From positions 1-7,725 of the forward strand of contig JANQMQ010000585.1 of the NCBI GenBank assembly GCA_028279995.1: a DNA stretch of 7,725 bases. Direction: 5' to 3'. Below, piece by piece: positions 1-6,613 of the stretch (position 1 is the stretch's first letter; each line of letters begins with the position of its first letter). The position numbers and the translations under genes are program-made. The notes under the pieces are model-generated. The model did no database searches. It was not told the DNA's origin and saw nothing but the letters and a program-made list of their open reading frames with translations. Source of the stretch: Candidatus Phaeomarinibacter sp. Lineage in GTDB: Bacteria > Pseudomonadota > Alphaproteobacteria > CGMCC-115125.

Positions 1-777
1 GCCCAGCATGCCGTTCATGGGGGTGCGGATCTCGTGGCTCATCATGGCCAGGAACTCTGTCTTGGCCTTGTTCGCCATGTCGGCGCGGCGGCGATCTGAT
101 TCAGCAGCCCGGCGCGCGATCTCCAGCTCGCCGATAAGTTCGTCCTTGTCTGCCTGGACCGCGAACACACGCTGACTGAGGCGCAAGTTGGCAATCGTGT
201 TGCGGGCCACAAGAATGACCAGAACAATCGCAAGGCCCGCAAGAGCCACATCCGCTGGTTTGTTCGCGTAGAAGGGCGGTACAAAGATGATCAGCAAACC
301 AGGCACAGCGCCGCTGGTGATCGCGATCCTGGGAATTGCGCCATTCTGGTTGGTCACAACCATCAGCGACCCGGCCCATGACAGCAGAACCAGCGTCGTG
401 CACATGGGATCCGATGTGCCCATGCCGAACAGCAGACCCGGCGCCCAGACCATGAGCGTTGCGAATGAGCAGGCCTGCAATGTTGACATCTTGGCGTGCA
501 CGTTGCGTGCATTGGTCTTCGTACGACCTATCCTCAGCCTGACGAGGTAGAAACCGATCTCCACCAGGACAACGGCCAATGCCCAGAACATCGCTTCTCG
601 GCCCAGCCCGACGGAAGCAAAGGCCAGGGTGAGAAGACCAGCGATCAGTGCTGTATTGATGAGGTCCGATCTATGCACATCAAGGTAGTTCTCGACGCCT
701 GCGATCGCTTCGTCGAGTTCAGCCTTGCTGCGCGGCTTCCCCCAAAGGGTCTGCCGGAAGGTGTCCCAATACGCCAT
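1..777 (-). CDS. Membrane sensor histidine kinase, N-terminal part (runs off the left edge)
   Basis: This frame is open from an ATG at 777 to the window edge, giving 259 residues, so the 3' part is missing. A short cytoplasmic N-terminus (about 1-39) is followed by six hydrophobic stretches (about 41-59, 62-80, 99-118, 124-143, 153-173, 176-195). A charged, probably coiled-coil linker (about 200-238) leads into the HisKA H-box, [18 protein letters not shown], with His248 the expected phosphoacceptor. The protein should sit in the inner membrane and autophosphorylate from ATP; the ATPase domain lies outside the window. The H-box style ([10 protein letters not shown]) is common in hybrid kinases, so a receiver domain may follow, but that is a guess. 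No clear Shine-Dalgarno precedes the ATG. The signal sensed is unknown. It is separated from the upstream dehydrogenase gene by a terminator, so it probably has its own promoter. Kinase identity is very secure; start fairly secure. Confidence 0.93.
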   Translation of the reverse strand, partial: MAYWDTFRQTLWGKPRSKAELDEAIAGVENYLDVHRSDLINTALIAGLLTLAFASVGLGREAMFWALAVVLVEIGFYLVRLRIGRTKTNARNVHAKMSTLQACSFATLMVWAPGLLFGMGTSDPMCTTLVLLSWAGSLMVVTNQNGAIPRIAITSGAVPGLLIIFVPPFYANKPADVALAGLAIVLVILVARNTIANLRLSQRVFAVQADKDELIGELEIARRAAESDRRRADMANKAKTEFLAMMSHEIRTPMNGMLG

Positions 778-825
778 GGCCGAAGTGTGGACTATGACGG
801 GTTAAGATTTTGATGGTCTCCAGCC

Positions 826-860
826 ACGAAAAAGCCGGGGCAGATCGGCTGCCCCGGCTT
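826..860 (-). terminator. Rho-independent terminator of the crotonase-ABM-dehydrogenase operon
   Basis: A perfect 12-bp stem (832-843 paired with 849-860, AAGCCGGGGCAG against its complement) has a 5-nt loop. Read on the minus strand, it ends in a run of five T (833-829), two of them within the stem. It lies 25 bp past the stop codon of the dehydrogenase gene. No T-run follows the stem on the plus strand, so it acts on minus-strand transcripts. It should insulate the kinase gene at 1-777 from the operon. Confidence 0.92.
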
Positions 861-885
861 GATTGGTTAGCAGATGCTTAACGAC

Positions 886-2094
886 CTAAAGGCCAAGCAC
901 CGCTTTCGCCATGATATTGCGCTGGATCTCGTTCGAGCCAGCGTAAATCGAGGCCTTGCGAAGGCTGAAATAGTAAGGCGCGGTCACCGGAGCGTAGTCC
1001 GGGCCCACCACTTCCTCATTGGTCAGCGCAAAAGTATCCTTCACGAAGGGCATGCTATAGTACCCGATGCCTTCAAGAGCCAGTTCGGAAATCGCCTGTT
1101 GAAGCTCGGTGCCACGACACTTGAGCATCGAAGATTCCGGACCGGGGTTCTGACCATTGGACATGGCTGAGAAGATACGTAGCTCAGTGAACTCCATGGC
1201 ACGGATCTGGGTCTCGATATCGTTGACCTTTGCCTGGAAGTGCGGCTGGTCGGCCAGCACTTCACCATTGACGATCGTGTCCTTGGCGATCTTGCGGACC
1301 TTGCCCAAAGAGCGGTAGAGGCCCGGGCCGTACGCATTGCCGCGCTCGAATTCGAGCAGGTACTTCGCGTAGGTCCAGCCTTTGTTTTCTTCCCCGATCA
1401 GGTTTTCCTTCGGGACCTTCACATCCTCGAAGAACACCTGATTGATTTCCTGCTTGCCATCAGCAGGACCGTCAAGAGTGACCAGCGGCTCTACCTTTAC
1501 ACCCGGGGTGTGCATGTCGATGAGCAGGAACGAGATGCCGTCCTGACGCTTTTCCATTTTCTTCGTGCGCACCAGGCAGAAGATCATGTCTGCGTGCTGG
1601 GCCTGTGTCGTCCAGATCTTCGAACCGTTGCACAGATAGTGATCGCCCTTGTCCTCGGCCTTCATCTGGAGGGAGGCAAGGTCTGAGCCCGAACCGGGCT
1701 CGGAGTATCCCTGGCACCACCAAACATTGCTGGCGAGGATGTCCGGCAGGTACTTCTGCTTCTGCTCTTCGGACCCGAATTTCATGATGACAGGCGCCAC
1801 CATGCGAATTCCGAAGGGAACCGTCAGCGGCACACCGGCGGCAGACATTTCACTGTCGAAGATGAAGTGCTGGCTGGGTGTAAAACCCGGTCCACCATGC
1901 TCCTCGGGCCAGTGTGTTGCCGCCCAGCCTTTTTCGTGCAGCCGCTTCTGCCAAGTGATGTGATCTTCCTTGTCGAGATAGCCGTTCTTTGTGAGCGACA
2001 TCTTGCGACGAAGGTCGTCAGTGAAGGCCTCGGCAATGAATGCGCGAACCTCTTCGCGGAATGCATTGTCTTCGGCTGAAAAACTAAGATCCAT
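886..2094 (-). CDS. Acyl-CoA dehydrogenase, large-subunit (PimC/FadE26-like) type
   Basis: A full-length 402-residue FAD enzyme predicted to introduce an alpha,beta double bond into an acyl-CoA in the cytoplasm, passing electrons to electron-transfer flavoprotein. Visible motifs are the N-terminal helical domain, HWPEEHGGPG (61-70), the flavin/acyl loop YSEPGSGSDLA (130-140), WTT (161-163), IGEENKGWTYAK (233-244) and the C-terminal IYAGSNEIQRNI (383-394). The classical catalytic Glu of medium-chain enzymes (YEGT) is Ala385. Glu250 in FERGN sits where isovaleryl-CoA dehydrogenase and mycobacterial ChsE4 carry their base. The TRxxFG and QxxGGxG FAD motifs of ordinary homotetramers are not seen, suggesting a need for a small-subunit partner. 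The ATG at 2094 has AGGAG at 2102-2106, spaced 7 nt. It is last in the operon, 26 bp after the second ABM gene. The acyl substrate is unknown; pimeloyl-, cyclic- or steroid-side-chain-CoA are options from family resemblance only. Confidence 0.93.
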   Translation of the reverse strand: MDLSFSAEDNAFREEVRAFIAEAFTDDLRRKMSLTKNGYLDKEDHITWQKRLHEKGWAATHWPEEHGGPGFTPSQHFIFDSEMSAAGVPLTVPFGIRMVAPVIMKFGSEEQKQKYLPDILASNVWWCQGYSEPGSGSDLASLQMKAEDKGDHYLCNGSKIWTTQAQHADMIFCLVRTKKMEKRQDGISFLLIDMHTPGVKVEPLVTLDGPADGKQEINQVFFEDVKVPKENLIGEENKGWTYAKYLLEFERGNAYGPGLYRSLGKVRKIAKDTIVNGEVLADQPHFQAKVNDIETQIRAMEFTELRIFSAMSNGQNPGPESSMLKCRGTELQQAISELALEGIGYYSMPFVKDTFALTNEEVVGPDYAPVTAPYYFSLRKASIYAGSNEIQRNIMAKAVLGL

Positions 2095-2120
2095 GGATCA
2101 GCTCCTAATCCGTATGCTGA

Positions 2121-2438
2121 TTATTTAATGATATCGAAGAACTGGCTGTCCGGCGCGCCAGCCACGAGATTGGCCAGTTTCGGCAAGCCTTCCTTCATGT
2201 GCGGCTGCTCCCGATGACTATCGAGCGCCGCCTGATCTGCCCATTGCTCAAGAACAACAAACTGGGTGTTGCCTTCATCATCCGCCTTCCGGTTGCGGAA
2301 GAGGTCATACATCCTGCAGCCGGGCTCATTGGCGTGCACGCCGGATCGCATGGCCAGGAAAACGTCTTCAAATTCCTTTTCCTTGCCCGCCTTGACCGGA
2401 ATGCGAACCACACCGCCCAATGTGCCGTCGAGAGCCAT
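2121..2438 (-). CDS. ABM-domain (YgiN-like) monooxygenase-type small protein, second of a tandem pair
   Basis: A single-domain protein of 105 residues resembling the antibiotic-biosynthesis-monooxygenase family, a dimeric ferredoxin-like fold whose members include quinol oxidases, haem-degrading enzymes and proteins of unknown role. Visible signs are an opening beta strand (GGVVRIPVKAGKEKEFE), the conserved HANEPGC turn (36-41), MYDLFR, the strand FVVLEQW (60-66), AALDSH (70-75) and the C-terminal LPKLANLV helix. It aligns nearly end to end with the neighbouring gene at 2474-2770, so the two look like an old tandem duplication, but the HF of its partner is HM here (80-81). Three start codons lie side by side (TTG 2444, GTG 2441, ATG 2438). 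The AGGAG at 2446-2450 best fits the ATG with a 7-nt spacer. It lies between its paralogue (35-bp gap) and the dehydrogenase (26-bp gap), arguing for co-transcription. Substrate unknown. Confidence 0.85.
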   Translation of the reverse strand: MALDGTLGGVVRIPVKAGKEKEFEDVFLAMRSGVHANEPGCRMYDLFRNRKADDEGNTQFVVLEQWADQAALDSHREQPHMKEGLPKLANLVAGAPDSQFFDIIK

Positions 2439-2445
2439 CACCAAT

Positions 2446-2450
2446 CTCCT
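2446..2450 (-). promoter_or_regulatory. Shine-Dalgarno AGGAG deciding the start of the second ABM gene
   Basis: AGGAG on the minus strand sits 7 nt before the ATG at 2438. The upstream TTG (2444) and GTG (2441) would leave spacers of only 1 and 4 nt. This favours ATG 2438 as the true start and a 105-residue product. Confidence 0.75.
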
Positions 2451-2473
2451 GAAACGAACTTCCGGCGTTTGGC

Positions 2474-2770
2474 CTAGGCGACCGGGTCCAGATAGTCGAG
2501 GACAGGTGCGCCACCAAGGACGGCGCCCAGCTTCGGGCCGGCTGCCTTGAAGTGTTCCGACTCACCGTGAGCCTTTAGCGCGGCATCGTCCTTGTACCGT
2601 TCCATGATCACATAGGTCGAAGCGTCTGCCTTGGACTTGTAGACGTCATACATCTCGCAGCCCGGCTCATTGGCCAGCACCTGCTCGCGAAGGCCCTTGA
2701 AGACTTCCTCGAACTCAGCTTCCTTGCCAGCCTGAACGATGAGTGTTGCAACAATGCCAACTGCGGCCAT
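2474..2770 (-). CDS. ABM-domain (YgiN-like) monooxygenase-type small protein, first of a tandem pair
   Basis: A 98-residue single-domain protein with hallmarks of the antibiotic-biosynthesis-monooxygenase family: strand VGIVATLIVQAGKEAEFE at the start, a helix to about 30, LANEPGC (32-38), MYDVYKS, the strand TYVIMERYKDDAALKAH (52-68) and SEHF (71-74). It keeps the family's typical H...HF pattern better than its downstream paralogue. Members often work as dimers on quinols, aromatic or reactive aldehyde substrates, or haem, and many have no assigned function. The ATG at 2770 has a GGGAG ribosome site at 2777-2781. It follows the crotonase after 128 bp, a gap containing two overlapping inverted repeats, so it may have its own control point as well as read-through from the crotonase. 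Fold assignment is confident; a monooxygenase reaction is not demonstrated by sequence. Confidence 0.87.
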   Translation of the reverse strand: MAAVGIVATLIVQAGKEAEFEEVFKGLREQVLANEPGCEMYDVYKSKADASTYVIMERYKDDAALKAHGESEHFKAAGPKLGAVLGGAPVLDYLDPVA

Positions 2771-2817
2771 GATCTTCTCCCTTGGGAATTGTGTTGTTTT
2801 CAGAGTGTAAATTGCGT

Positions 2818-2868
2818 TGGCGGGACTTTATGTCCATGCCCGCCACGGGGCAAATCCGCCCATGTGGC
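2818..2868 (-). promoter_or_regulatory. Two overlapping inverted repeats in the crotonase-ABM gap
   Basis: In the 128-bp gap two hairpins can form. One pairs GCCAC (2842-2846) and GGGC (2848-2851) with GCCC (2858-2861) and GTGGC (2864-2868), with small bulges. The other pairs TGGCGGG (2818-2824) with CCCGCCA (2839-2845) around a 14-nt loop. They share bases 2842-2845, so they exclude each other in a transcript. Neither is followed by a T-run on the minus strand, so this is not a standard intrinsic terminator. It could be an attenuator-like leader, an operator, or an mRNA-end structure. The rest of the gap shows no convincing promoter. Confidence 0.4.
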
Positions 2869-2898
2869 AAAAATGCAAAACGGTTTGGCGTGATCCCA

Positions 2899-3702
2899 CT
2901 AACGTCCCGTGTAGGTCGGATTTCGCTTGTCGATGAAGGCTGATACGGCCTCTGCGTGGTCGTCCGTGTGGTGCGCGAGAGCCTGCATGTTGGCTGACAT
3001 ATCCATGATCTGATCGAATGTGGTGGTCATGCCCTGGCGCATCAGCCGCTTGGTCATTCGCAGTACATGCGGCGGCTGGGCAGCCATCTTGTCGGCAAGC
3101 GCCCTTGCCTCGGCCATGAGGTCGTCATGGGGAACCACCCGGCTCACCAACCCCCACTCGCGGGCAGTTTCAGCATCAATGACGTCGCCGGTGAAAAACA
3201 GTTCCGCTGCCCGCGCCGTGCCGATGACACGGGGAAGCAGCCACGAACCGCCGTCCCCCGGCACAAGACCGATCTTGAGAAACGTTGCTCCGAAAATCGC
3301 CTTGTCCGAGACAATGCGCGTATCAGCGAGGCAGGCGACATCATTGCCCAGCCCGATTGCTGGACCATTCACAGCGGCAATCATGGGCACCTCCAGCGAC
3401 CAGAGTGACTTCACGATGCGATGGATGCCTGTGTAGTAGCCGCGCGCGATGTCCACCCCCGGGCCGCCAAAGCTGCCGGCCTTCTCATTCATGGCCTTGA
3501 TATTGCCGCCTGCGGAAAAGGCTTTGCCTGCGCCGGTGAGAATCACGGCACGAATATCGATATTGGCGTTGATCTGCTCTGCCGCCTCGGCAAAGGCCGG
3601 GCCGTCTTCTGCTTCCCCGAGGGCATTCCGGGAGTCCGGGCGGTTGATCGTCAAGGTGGCGACGTGGCCGTCGGTCTCAAGAAGCAGAGGCGGGGTGGTC
3701 AT
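2899..3702 (-). CDS. Enoyl-CoA hydratase/isomerase (crotonase) family protein with non-canonical active site
   Basis: A 267-residue, full-length crotonase, expected to act on an acyl-CoA in the cytoplasm as a trimer or hexamer. It has the N-terminal TLTINRPDSRNAL motif (16-28), the oxyanion-hole segment AFSAGGNIKAM (61-71), the second oxyanion segment VNGPAIGLGND (111-121), LVPGDGGSWLLPRVIG (146-161) and LFFTGDVIDAETAREWGLV (168-186). The first catalytic Glu of true hydratases (rat Glu144) is Asp121 here. The place of the second (Glu164) is Phe141 in FGATF, so simple water addition by the textbook mechanism is doubtful. Isomerase, hydrolase, lyase or decarboxylase activity is possible. The ATG at 3702 has AAGGA at 3710-3714, spaced 7 nt. 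It is first in the minus-strand operon and divergent from the kinase gene at 3862. Family certain, reaction uncertain. Confidence 0.92.
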   Translation of the reverse strand: MTTPPLLLETDGHVATLTINRPDSRNALGEAEDGPAFAEAAEQINANIDIRAVILTGAGKAFSAGGNIKAMNEKAGSFGGPGVDIARGYYTGIHRIVKSLWSLEVPMIAAVNGPAIGLGNDVACLADTRIVSDKAIFGATFLKIGLVPGDGGSWLLPRVIGTARAAELFFTGDVIDAETAREWGLVSRVVPHDDLMAEARALADKMAAQPPHVLRMTKRLMRQGMTTTFDQIMDMSANMQALAHHTDDHAEAVSAFIDKRNPTYTGR

Positions 3703-3861
3703 GAACGTTTCCTTCGCGTTTTGTAGGGGTTCTTGGGAATTTTTCCGGCGGATAGTCTTTTCAGCGAAGCGGTTGTTAACACATTCCGGGCATTCTGCGG
3801 AAATCAGGCAGCCCGCACGGAACTGCCCGTTTTGTCAATTCCATTCCCGGAGCGACAGGTC
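3703..3861. promoter_or_regulatory. Divergent intergenic region between crotonase and sensor kinase genes
   Basis: This 159-bp stretch must hold the start signals of both divergent genes. On the crotonase side there is a TTAACA hexamer (minus strand, 3779-3774) that could be a -35 box, but no good -10 follows. A GTTAAC palindrome lies at 3775-3780. GGCAG (3807-3811) and CTGCC (3823-3827) form a small inverted repeat ahead of the kinase. Exact promoters cannot be named. Confidence 0.4.
3849..3852 (+). promoter_or_regulatory. Shine-Dalgarno GGAG deciding the kinase start
   Basis: GGAG lies 9 nt before the GTG at 3862. The longer in-frame start (TTG at 3733) has only AGGGG 3 nt ahead, which is too close, and the intervening 43 codons look like non-coding promoter DNA. 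This supports GTG 3862 over TTG 3733. Confidence 0.6.
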
Positions 3862-5265
3862 GTGACCTTGTCCCCTGCTCAGAGCCGACGCAGTGCCGCG
3901 CGTTCGCAGCTGGATTACTTCGTGCAGAGCATGTCGCCGTCACCATTCATGGTTCCGACGCTCATGCTGGGCGTCGGAGGGATACTGCTTTTCTGGGCAA
4001 GTCCACTGCCGGTGATTGTTTGGACCGCGGTTACCGTCGGGGCCTACCTCGCGTTCTACCATGTTTCCAAAAAATGGCGGCCTCCTGCTGACAGACCGGA
4101 AGACTTCAAACGCTGGTCACGGACCGTCGTCTATCTCAATGCACTGGGCGAACTGACCTGGGCATCCATGGCAATCTGGTTCTGGGTGCCAGGGGACGTT
4201 TTCAACAACGCCTTCATTCTCGGCGTCATGGCCGCACATCTTTCAATGGCCGTCGGGCATTCGTCCAACTACATGCCACTGATGTACGCCTCAATTCTCA
4301 TTCCTGGTGCAGCTTTGGCGTTGCGGCCGCTTGTGACGGGTGATCCGTTGCTCATGGCAATCGGCCTGCTGGCGGCTGTCTACACCTACTTCCTTTATCT
4401 CATGGGAAAATCTCTCAACGGGACATCAACAGCCATGCTGGTGCTGCGCGACGAGAAAGATGCACTGATCGCGAAGCTGGAGACAGAAAAATCCACAGCC
4501 GAAAAAGCCCGGTTCCAGGCCGAGGAAGCCAGCCAGACCAAGTCCGCCTTCCTGGCGAGTATCAGCCATGAGTTGCGCACACCGCTCAATGCCATCATCG
4601 GTTTCTCGGACGTCATGCGCGGTGAGACGTTTGGTGCCCTGGGCCACGACAACTACAAGCAATACGCTGAAGACATCCATGGCAGCGGTCGGCACCTGCT
4701 GTCACTGATTGATGACGTCCTGGATCTTGCTCGCATTGAGGCCGGGCGGCTGGAACTGACGGATGAGCCGGTAGACCTAAATGAGATCGCCCGGGAATGT
4801 ACCCGGATGATCGAGCTGCCTGCGCAAAAGCGCGGCATTACAATCAAGACCGATGTGCCGGCTCATCTGCCAAGGATTCTAGCTGACAATCGTGCGATGC
4901 GTCAGTTGTGGCTCAATCTCCTGTCGAATGCTCTCAAGTTCACCGATGACGGCGGACGCCTGACCTTGTTCGCACATGTTCAGGACGATGGGGCACCTGC
5001 CTTCGGAGTTGAAGACACAGGCTGCGGCATGGATGAGGATGAACTGAAGCGCGTTATGAATGCCTTCTCGCAGGGTAATTCCAAGTCGCGTACCGGCGAA
5101 CGTGGAACCGGTCTGGGTCTGGCCATCGTCAGCGGATTGATCAGCGCACATGGCGGCGTCATTGACCTGCAGAGCAAACCGGGTCATGGCACACGGGCAA
5201 CCGCCATCCTGCCACGTGCGCGGCTTATCCTGAACGAATTGCACGCCGTCCGCGATACGGCTTGA
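3862..5265 (+). CDS. Six-helix membrane sensor histidine kinase (PleC/DivJ-like HisKA region)
   Basis: Read from the GTG at 3862 this is 467 residues. Six hydrophobic segments (about 32-47, 50-67, 91-109, 113-131, 138-157, 161-182) form the input domain. A coiled-coil linker (about 195-228) leads to the H-box [20 protein letters not shown] with phosphoacceptor His236. The ATP-binding domain is complete: N-box NLLSNALKF (352-360), G1 DTGCGM (385-390), F-box AFSQ (401-404), G2 GTGLGL (415-420). It should autophosphorylate at the inner membrane and pass phosphate to an unknown response regulator. There is no receiver domain and no regulator gene beside it, so it is an orphan kinase here. The dimerisation region ([20 protein letters not shown]) resembles alphaproteobacterial PleC/DivJ/PdhS kinases, a style argument only. 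The input domain looks homologous to that of the kinase at 1-777. A start at TTG 3733 (510 residues) is less likely. Kinase identity is certain. Confidence 0.95.
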   Translation: MTLSPAQSRRSAARSQLDYFVQSMSPSPFMVPTLMLGVGGILLFWASPLPVIVWTAVTVGAYLAFYHVSKKWRPPADRPEDFKRWSRTVVYLNALGELTWASMAIWFWVPGDVFNNAFILGVMAAHLSMAVGHSSNYMPLMYASILIPGAALALRPLVTGDPLLMAIGLLAAVYTYFLYLMGKSLNGTSTAMLVLRDEKDALIAKLETEKSTAEKARFQAEEASQTKSAFLASISHELRTPLNAIIGFSDVMRGETFGALGHDNYKQYAEDIHGSGRHLLSLIDDVLDLARIEAGRLELTDEPVDLNEIARECTRMIELPAQKRGITIKTDVPAHLPRILADNRAMRQLWLNLLSNALKFTDDGGRLTLFAHVQDDGAPAFGVEDTGCGMDEDELKRVMNAFSQGNSKSRTGERGTGLGLAIVSGLISAHGGVIDLQSKPGHGTRATAILPRARLILNELHAVRDTA

Positions 5266-5276
5266 GGCAAACAAAG

Positions 5277-5296
5277 GTGATCACATAAGTGACCAC
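5277..5296 (+). repeat. Imperfect inverted repeat just after the kinase stop
   Basis: GTGATCAC (5277-5284) pairs with GTGACCAC (5289-5296) with one mismatch around a 4-nt loop, 11 bp past the kinase stop codon. There is no T-run after it, so it is at best a weak 3'-end structure for the kinase transcript. Confidence 0.3.
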
Positions 5297-5324
5297 TGCA
5301 ACTCGATCCAGCTTCCAACCACAA

Positions 5325-5357
5325 CGCAAAACGGCCGCTCCACAAGGAAGCAGCCGT
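5325..5357 (-). terminator. Rho-independent terminator of the acyl-CoA dehydrogenase pair
   Basis: On the minus strand an 11-bp stem (5357-5347 with 5341-5331, including two G-U pairs in the RNA) closes a 5-nt loop and runs straight into TTTT (5331-5328). It lies 34 bp past the small-subunit stop codon. The plus-strand side lacks a T-run, so the convergent kinase gene gains little from it. Confidence 0.85.
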
Positions 5358-5391
5358 CTCACATTGTCATCTTGTCTTGCTTGGCGTGCGG

Positions 5392-6519
5392 TTACGCGGC
5401 GTCAGCGTAGCGCTTGAGGTGGTAGTCGACATTGCCGAGCTGGGTGTCGATCATGGTCAGGCGCTTGAAGTAGTGGCCGACGCGCAGTTCGTCGGTCATG
5501 CCCATGCCGCCGTGCAGCTGCACAGCCTGCTGGCCGACGAAACGACCCGCTTTGCCGATCTGTACCTTCGCAGCGGAGGCCGCCTTCTTGCGCTCGACGT
5601 CATCTTCATCAAGCTTGAGATTGACCATGTAGCTGATGGAGACAGACTGCTCATGGTTCATGAACATGTCGACCATGCGATGCTGCAGGACCTGGAACTT
5701 GCCGATCGGCATGCCGAACTGCTTGCGGGTCTTGCAGTACTCAACCGTGTCATCGACCAGCATCTTCATGCAGCCGCAGGCTTCAGCAGCGAGTGCGGCG
5801 ATGCTTTCGTCAGACACCTGCTCGACCAGGGCCAGGCCATTGTCGACTTCGCCGATGACGGCGTCCGCTCCGACCTTGACGTTTTCGAAGGTGATTTCTG
5901 AGGCGCGTGAGCCGTCAACTGTCGGGTAGTCACGGGTGGTGACGCCGGTTGCGGACTTATCAACGATGAAGATCGTGACGCCCTTTTCATCGCGCTGGCC
6001 GCCTGAAGTGCGTGCCGTGACGATGAGCTTGTCTGCCCACGGGCCGCCGAGCACAACGGCCTTGTTGCCGTTGATCACGTAGCCGTCACCATCCTTTGCA
6101 GCGGTCGTTGTCAGGTCTGCCAGGTTGTAGCGGCCCTGCGGCTCTGCATAGGCAAACGCCCACAGTGTTTCGCCAGCGATGATGCCGGGAATGTGCTCTT
6201 CGATCTGAGCCGGGGTACCGCGGCGCAGGAAGCCACCGGCCTGGACGACGGTCGGAATGAACGGCTCGACGACGAGGCCCTTGCCGAATTCTTCCATCAG
6301 CACCATCACATCGATGGGGCCGCCGCCAAGACCGCCCTGCTCTTCAGAGAATGGTGCGGCCAGAAGACCGAGCTCTGCCATCTGCTGCCAGTTTTCGCGG
6401 CTGAAGCCTTCATCGCTCGCCGTGATCTTGCGGCGGGTATCAAAGTCGTAATTGTCCTGAACAAACCGCTCCACCGTGTTGCGCAGCAGTGTCTGTTCTT
6501 CGGAGAAGGAAAAATCCAT
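5392..6519 (-). CDS. Acyl-CoA dehydrogenase, small-subunit (PimD-like) type
   Basis: A 375-residue acyl-CoA dehydrogenase of the small-subunit kind that pairs with a large subunit. It opens with MDFSFSEEQTLLRNTVERFV, has a Gly-rich GGLGGGP (62-68), a weak version of the flavin loop (AFAYAEPQGRYNLADL, 121-136), the TRKQFG motif (264-269) and QLHGGMGMTDE (334-344), the last two usually contacting FAD across a dimer. No Glu is seen at the medium-chain position (near Leu361, IDTQLGN). At the isovaleryl-type position Ser239 aligns, with Glu238 one residue off. Catalysis therefore probably depends on the partner encoded just upstream (6676 onward). The ATG at 6519 is chosen because family proteins begin exactly at MDFSFSEEQ; AAGGA lies 10 nt upstream. 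An in-frame ATG at 6657 would add 46 residues with no family match that overlap a hairpin. The gene ends before an intrinsic terminator. Confidence 0.93.
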   Translation of the reverse strand: MDFSFSEEQTLLRNTVERFVQDNYDFDTRRKITASDEGFSRENWQQMAELGLLAAPFSEEQGGLGGGPIDVMVLMEEFGKGLVVEPFIPTVVQAGGFLRRGTPAQIEEHIPGIIAGETLWAFAYAEPQGRYNLADLTTTAAKDGDGYVINGNKAVVLGGPWADKLIVTARTSGGQRDEKGVTIFIVDKSATGVTTRDYPTVDGSRASEITFENVKVGADAVIGEVDNGLALVEQVSDESIAALAAEACGCMKMLVDDTVEYCKTRKQFGMPIGKFQVLQHRMVDMFMNHEQSVSISYMVNLKLDEDDVERKKAASAAKVQIGKAGRFVGQQAVQLHGGMGMTDELRVGHYFKRLTMIDTQLGNVDYHLKRYADAA

Positions 6520-6613
6520 CGCTCGGGCGTCCTTCCTGTTGTCAGGTTGTTTTACGCGAACCGCTTGGATGCGGCCCGTCGAGTCAAAATGTGAATTCGT
6601 ATGATGTCCATCG

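Noticed and set aside
867..881. TTAG-N7-TTAA, close to the CtrA site TTAA-N7-TTAA, downstream of the dehydrogenase stop
   Set aside because: It has one mismatch, lies upstream of a terminator and not at a promoter, and about one such match is expected by chance in a window of this size and composition.
1240..1686. 148-residue plus-strand open frame opposite the large dehydrogenase
   Set aside because: Antisense shadow of a well-conserved gene; its composition mirrors the other strand and it has no recognisable motif.
2818..2855. TTGCCC and TAAAGT, 17 bp apart on the minus strand, as a promoter for the ABM genes
   Set aside because: Both boxes match the consensus at only four of six bases and overlap the inverted repeats, so the call is not supportable from sequence alone.
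3733..3861. A TTG start at 3733 extending the kinase by 43 residues
   Set aside because: No properly spaced ribosome site, and it would consume the whole divergent promoter region; GTG 3862 has GGAG at 9 nt.
5277..5296. The small inverted repeat after the kinase as an intrinsic terminator
   Set aside because: The stem has a mismatch, is not GC-rich enough, and no T-run follows.
5377..5901. 174-residue plus-strand open frame opposite the small dehydrogenase
   Set aside because: Antisense shadow; it covers conserved FAD motifs of the real gene and shows no domain of its own.
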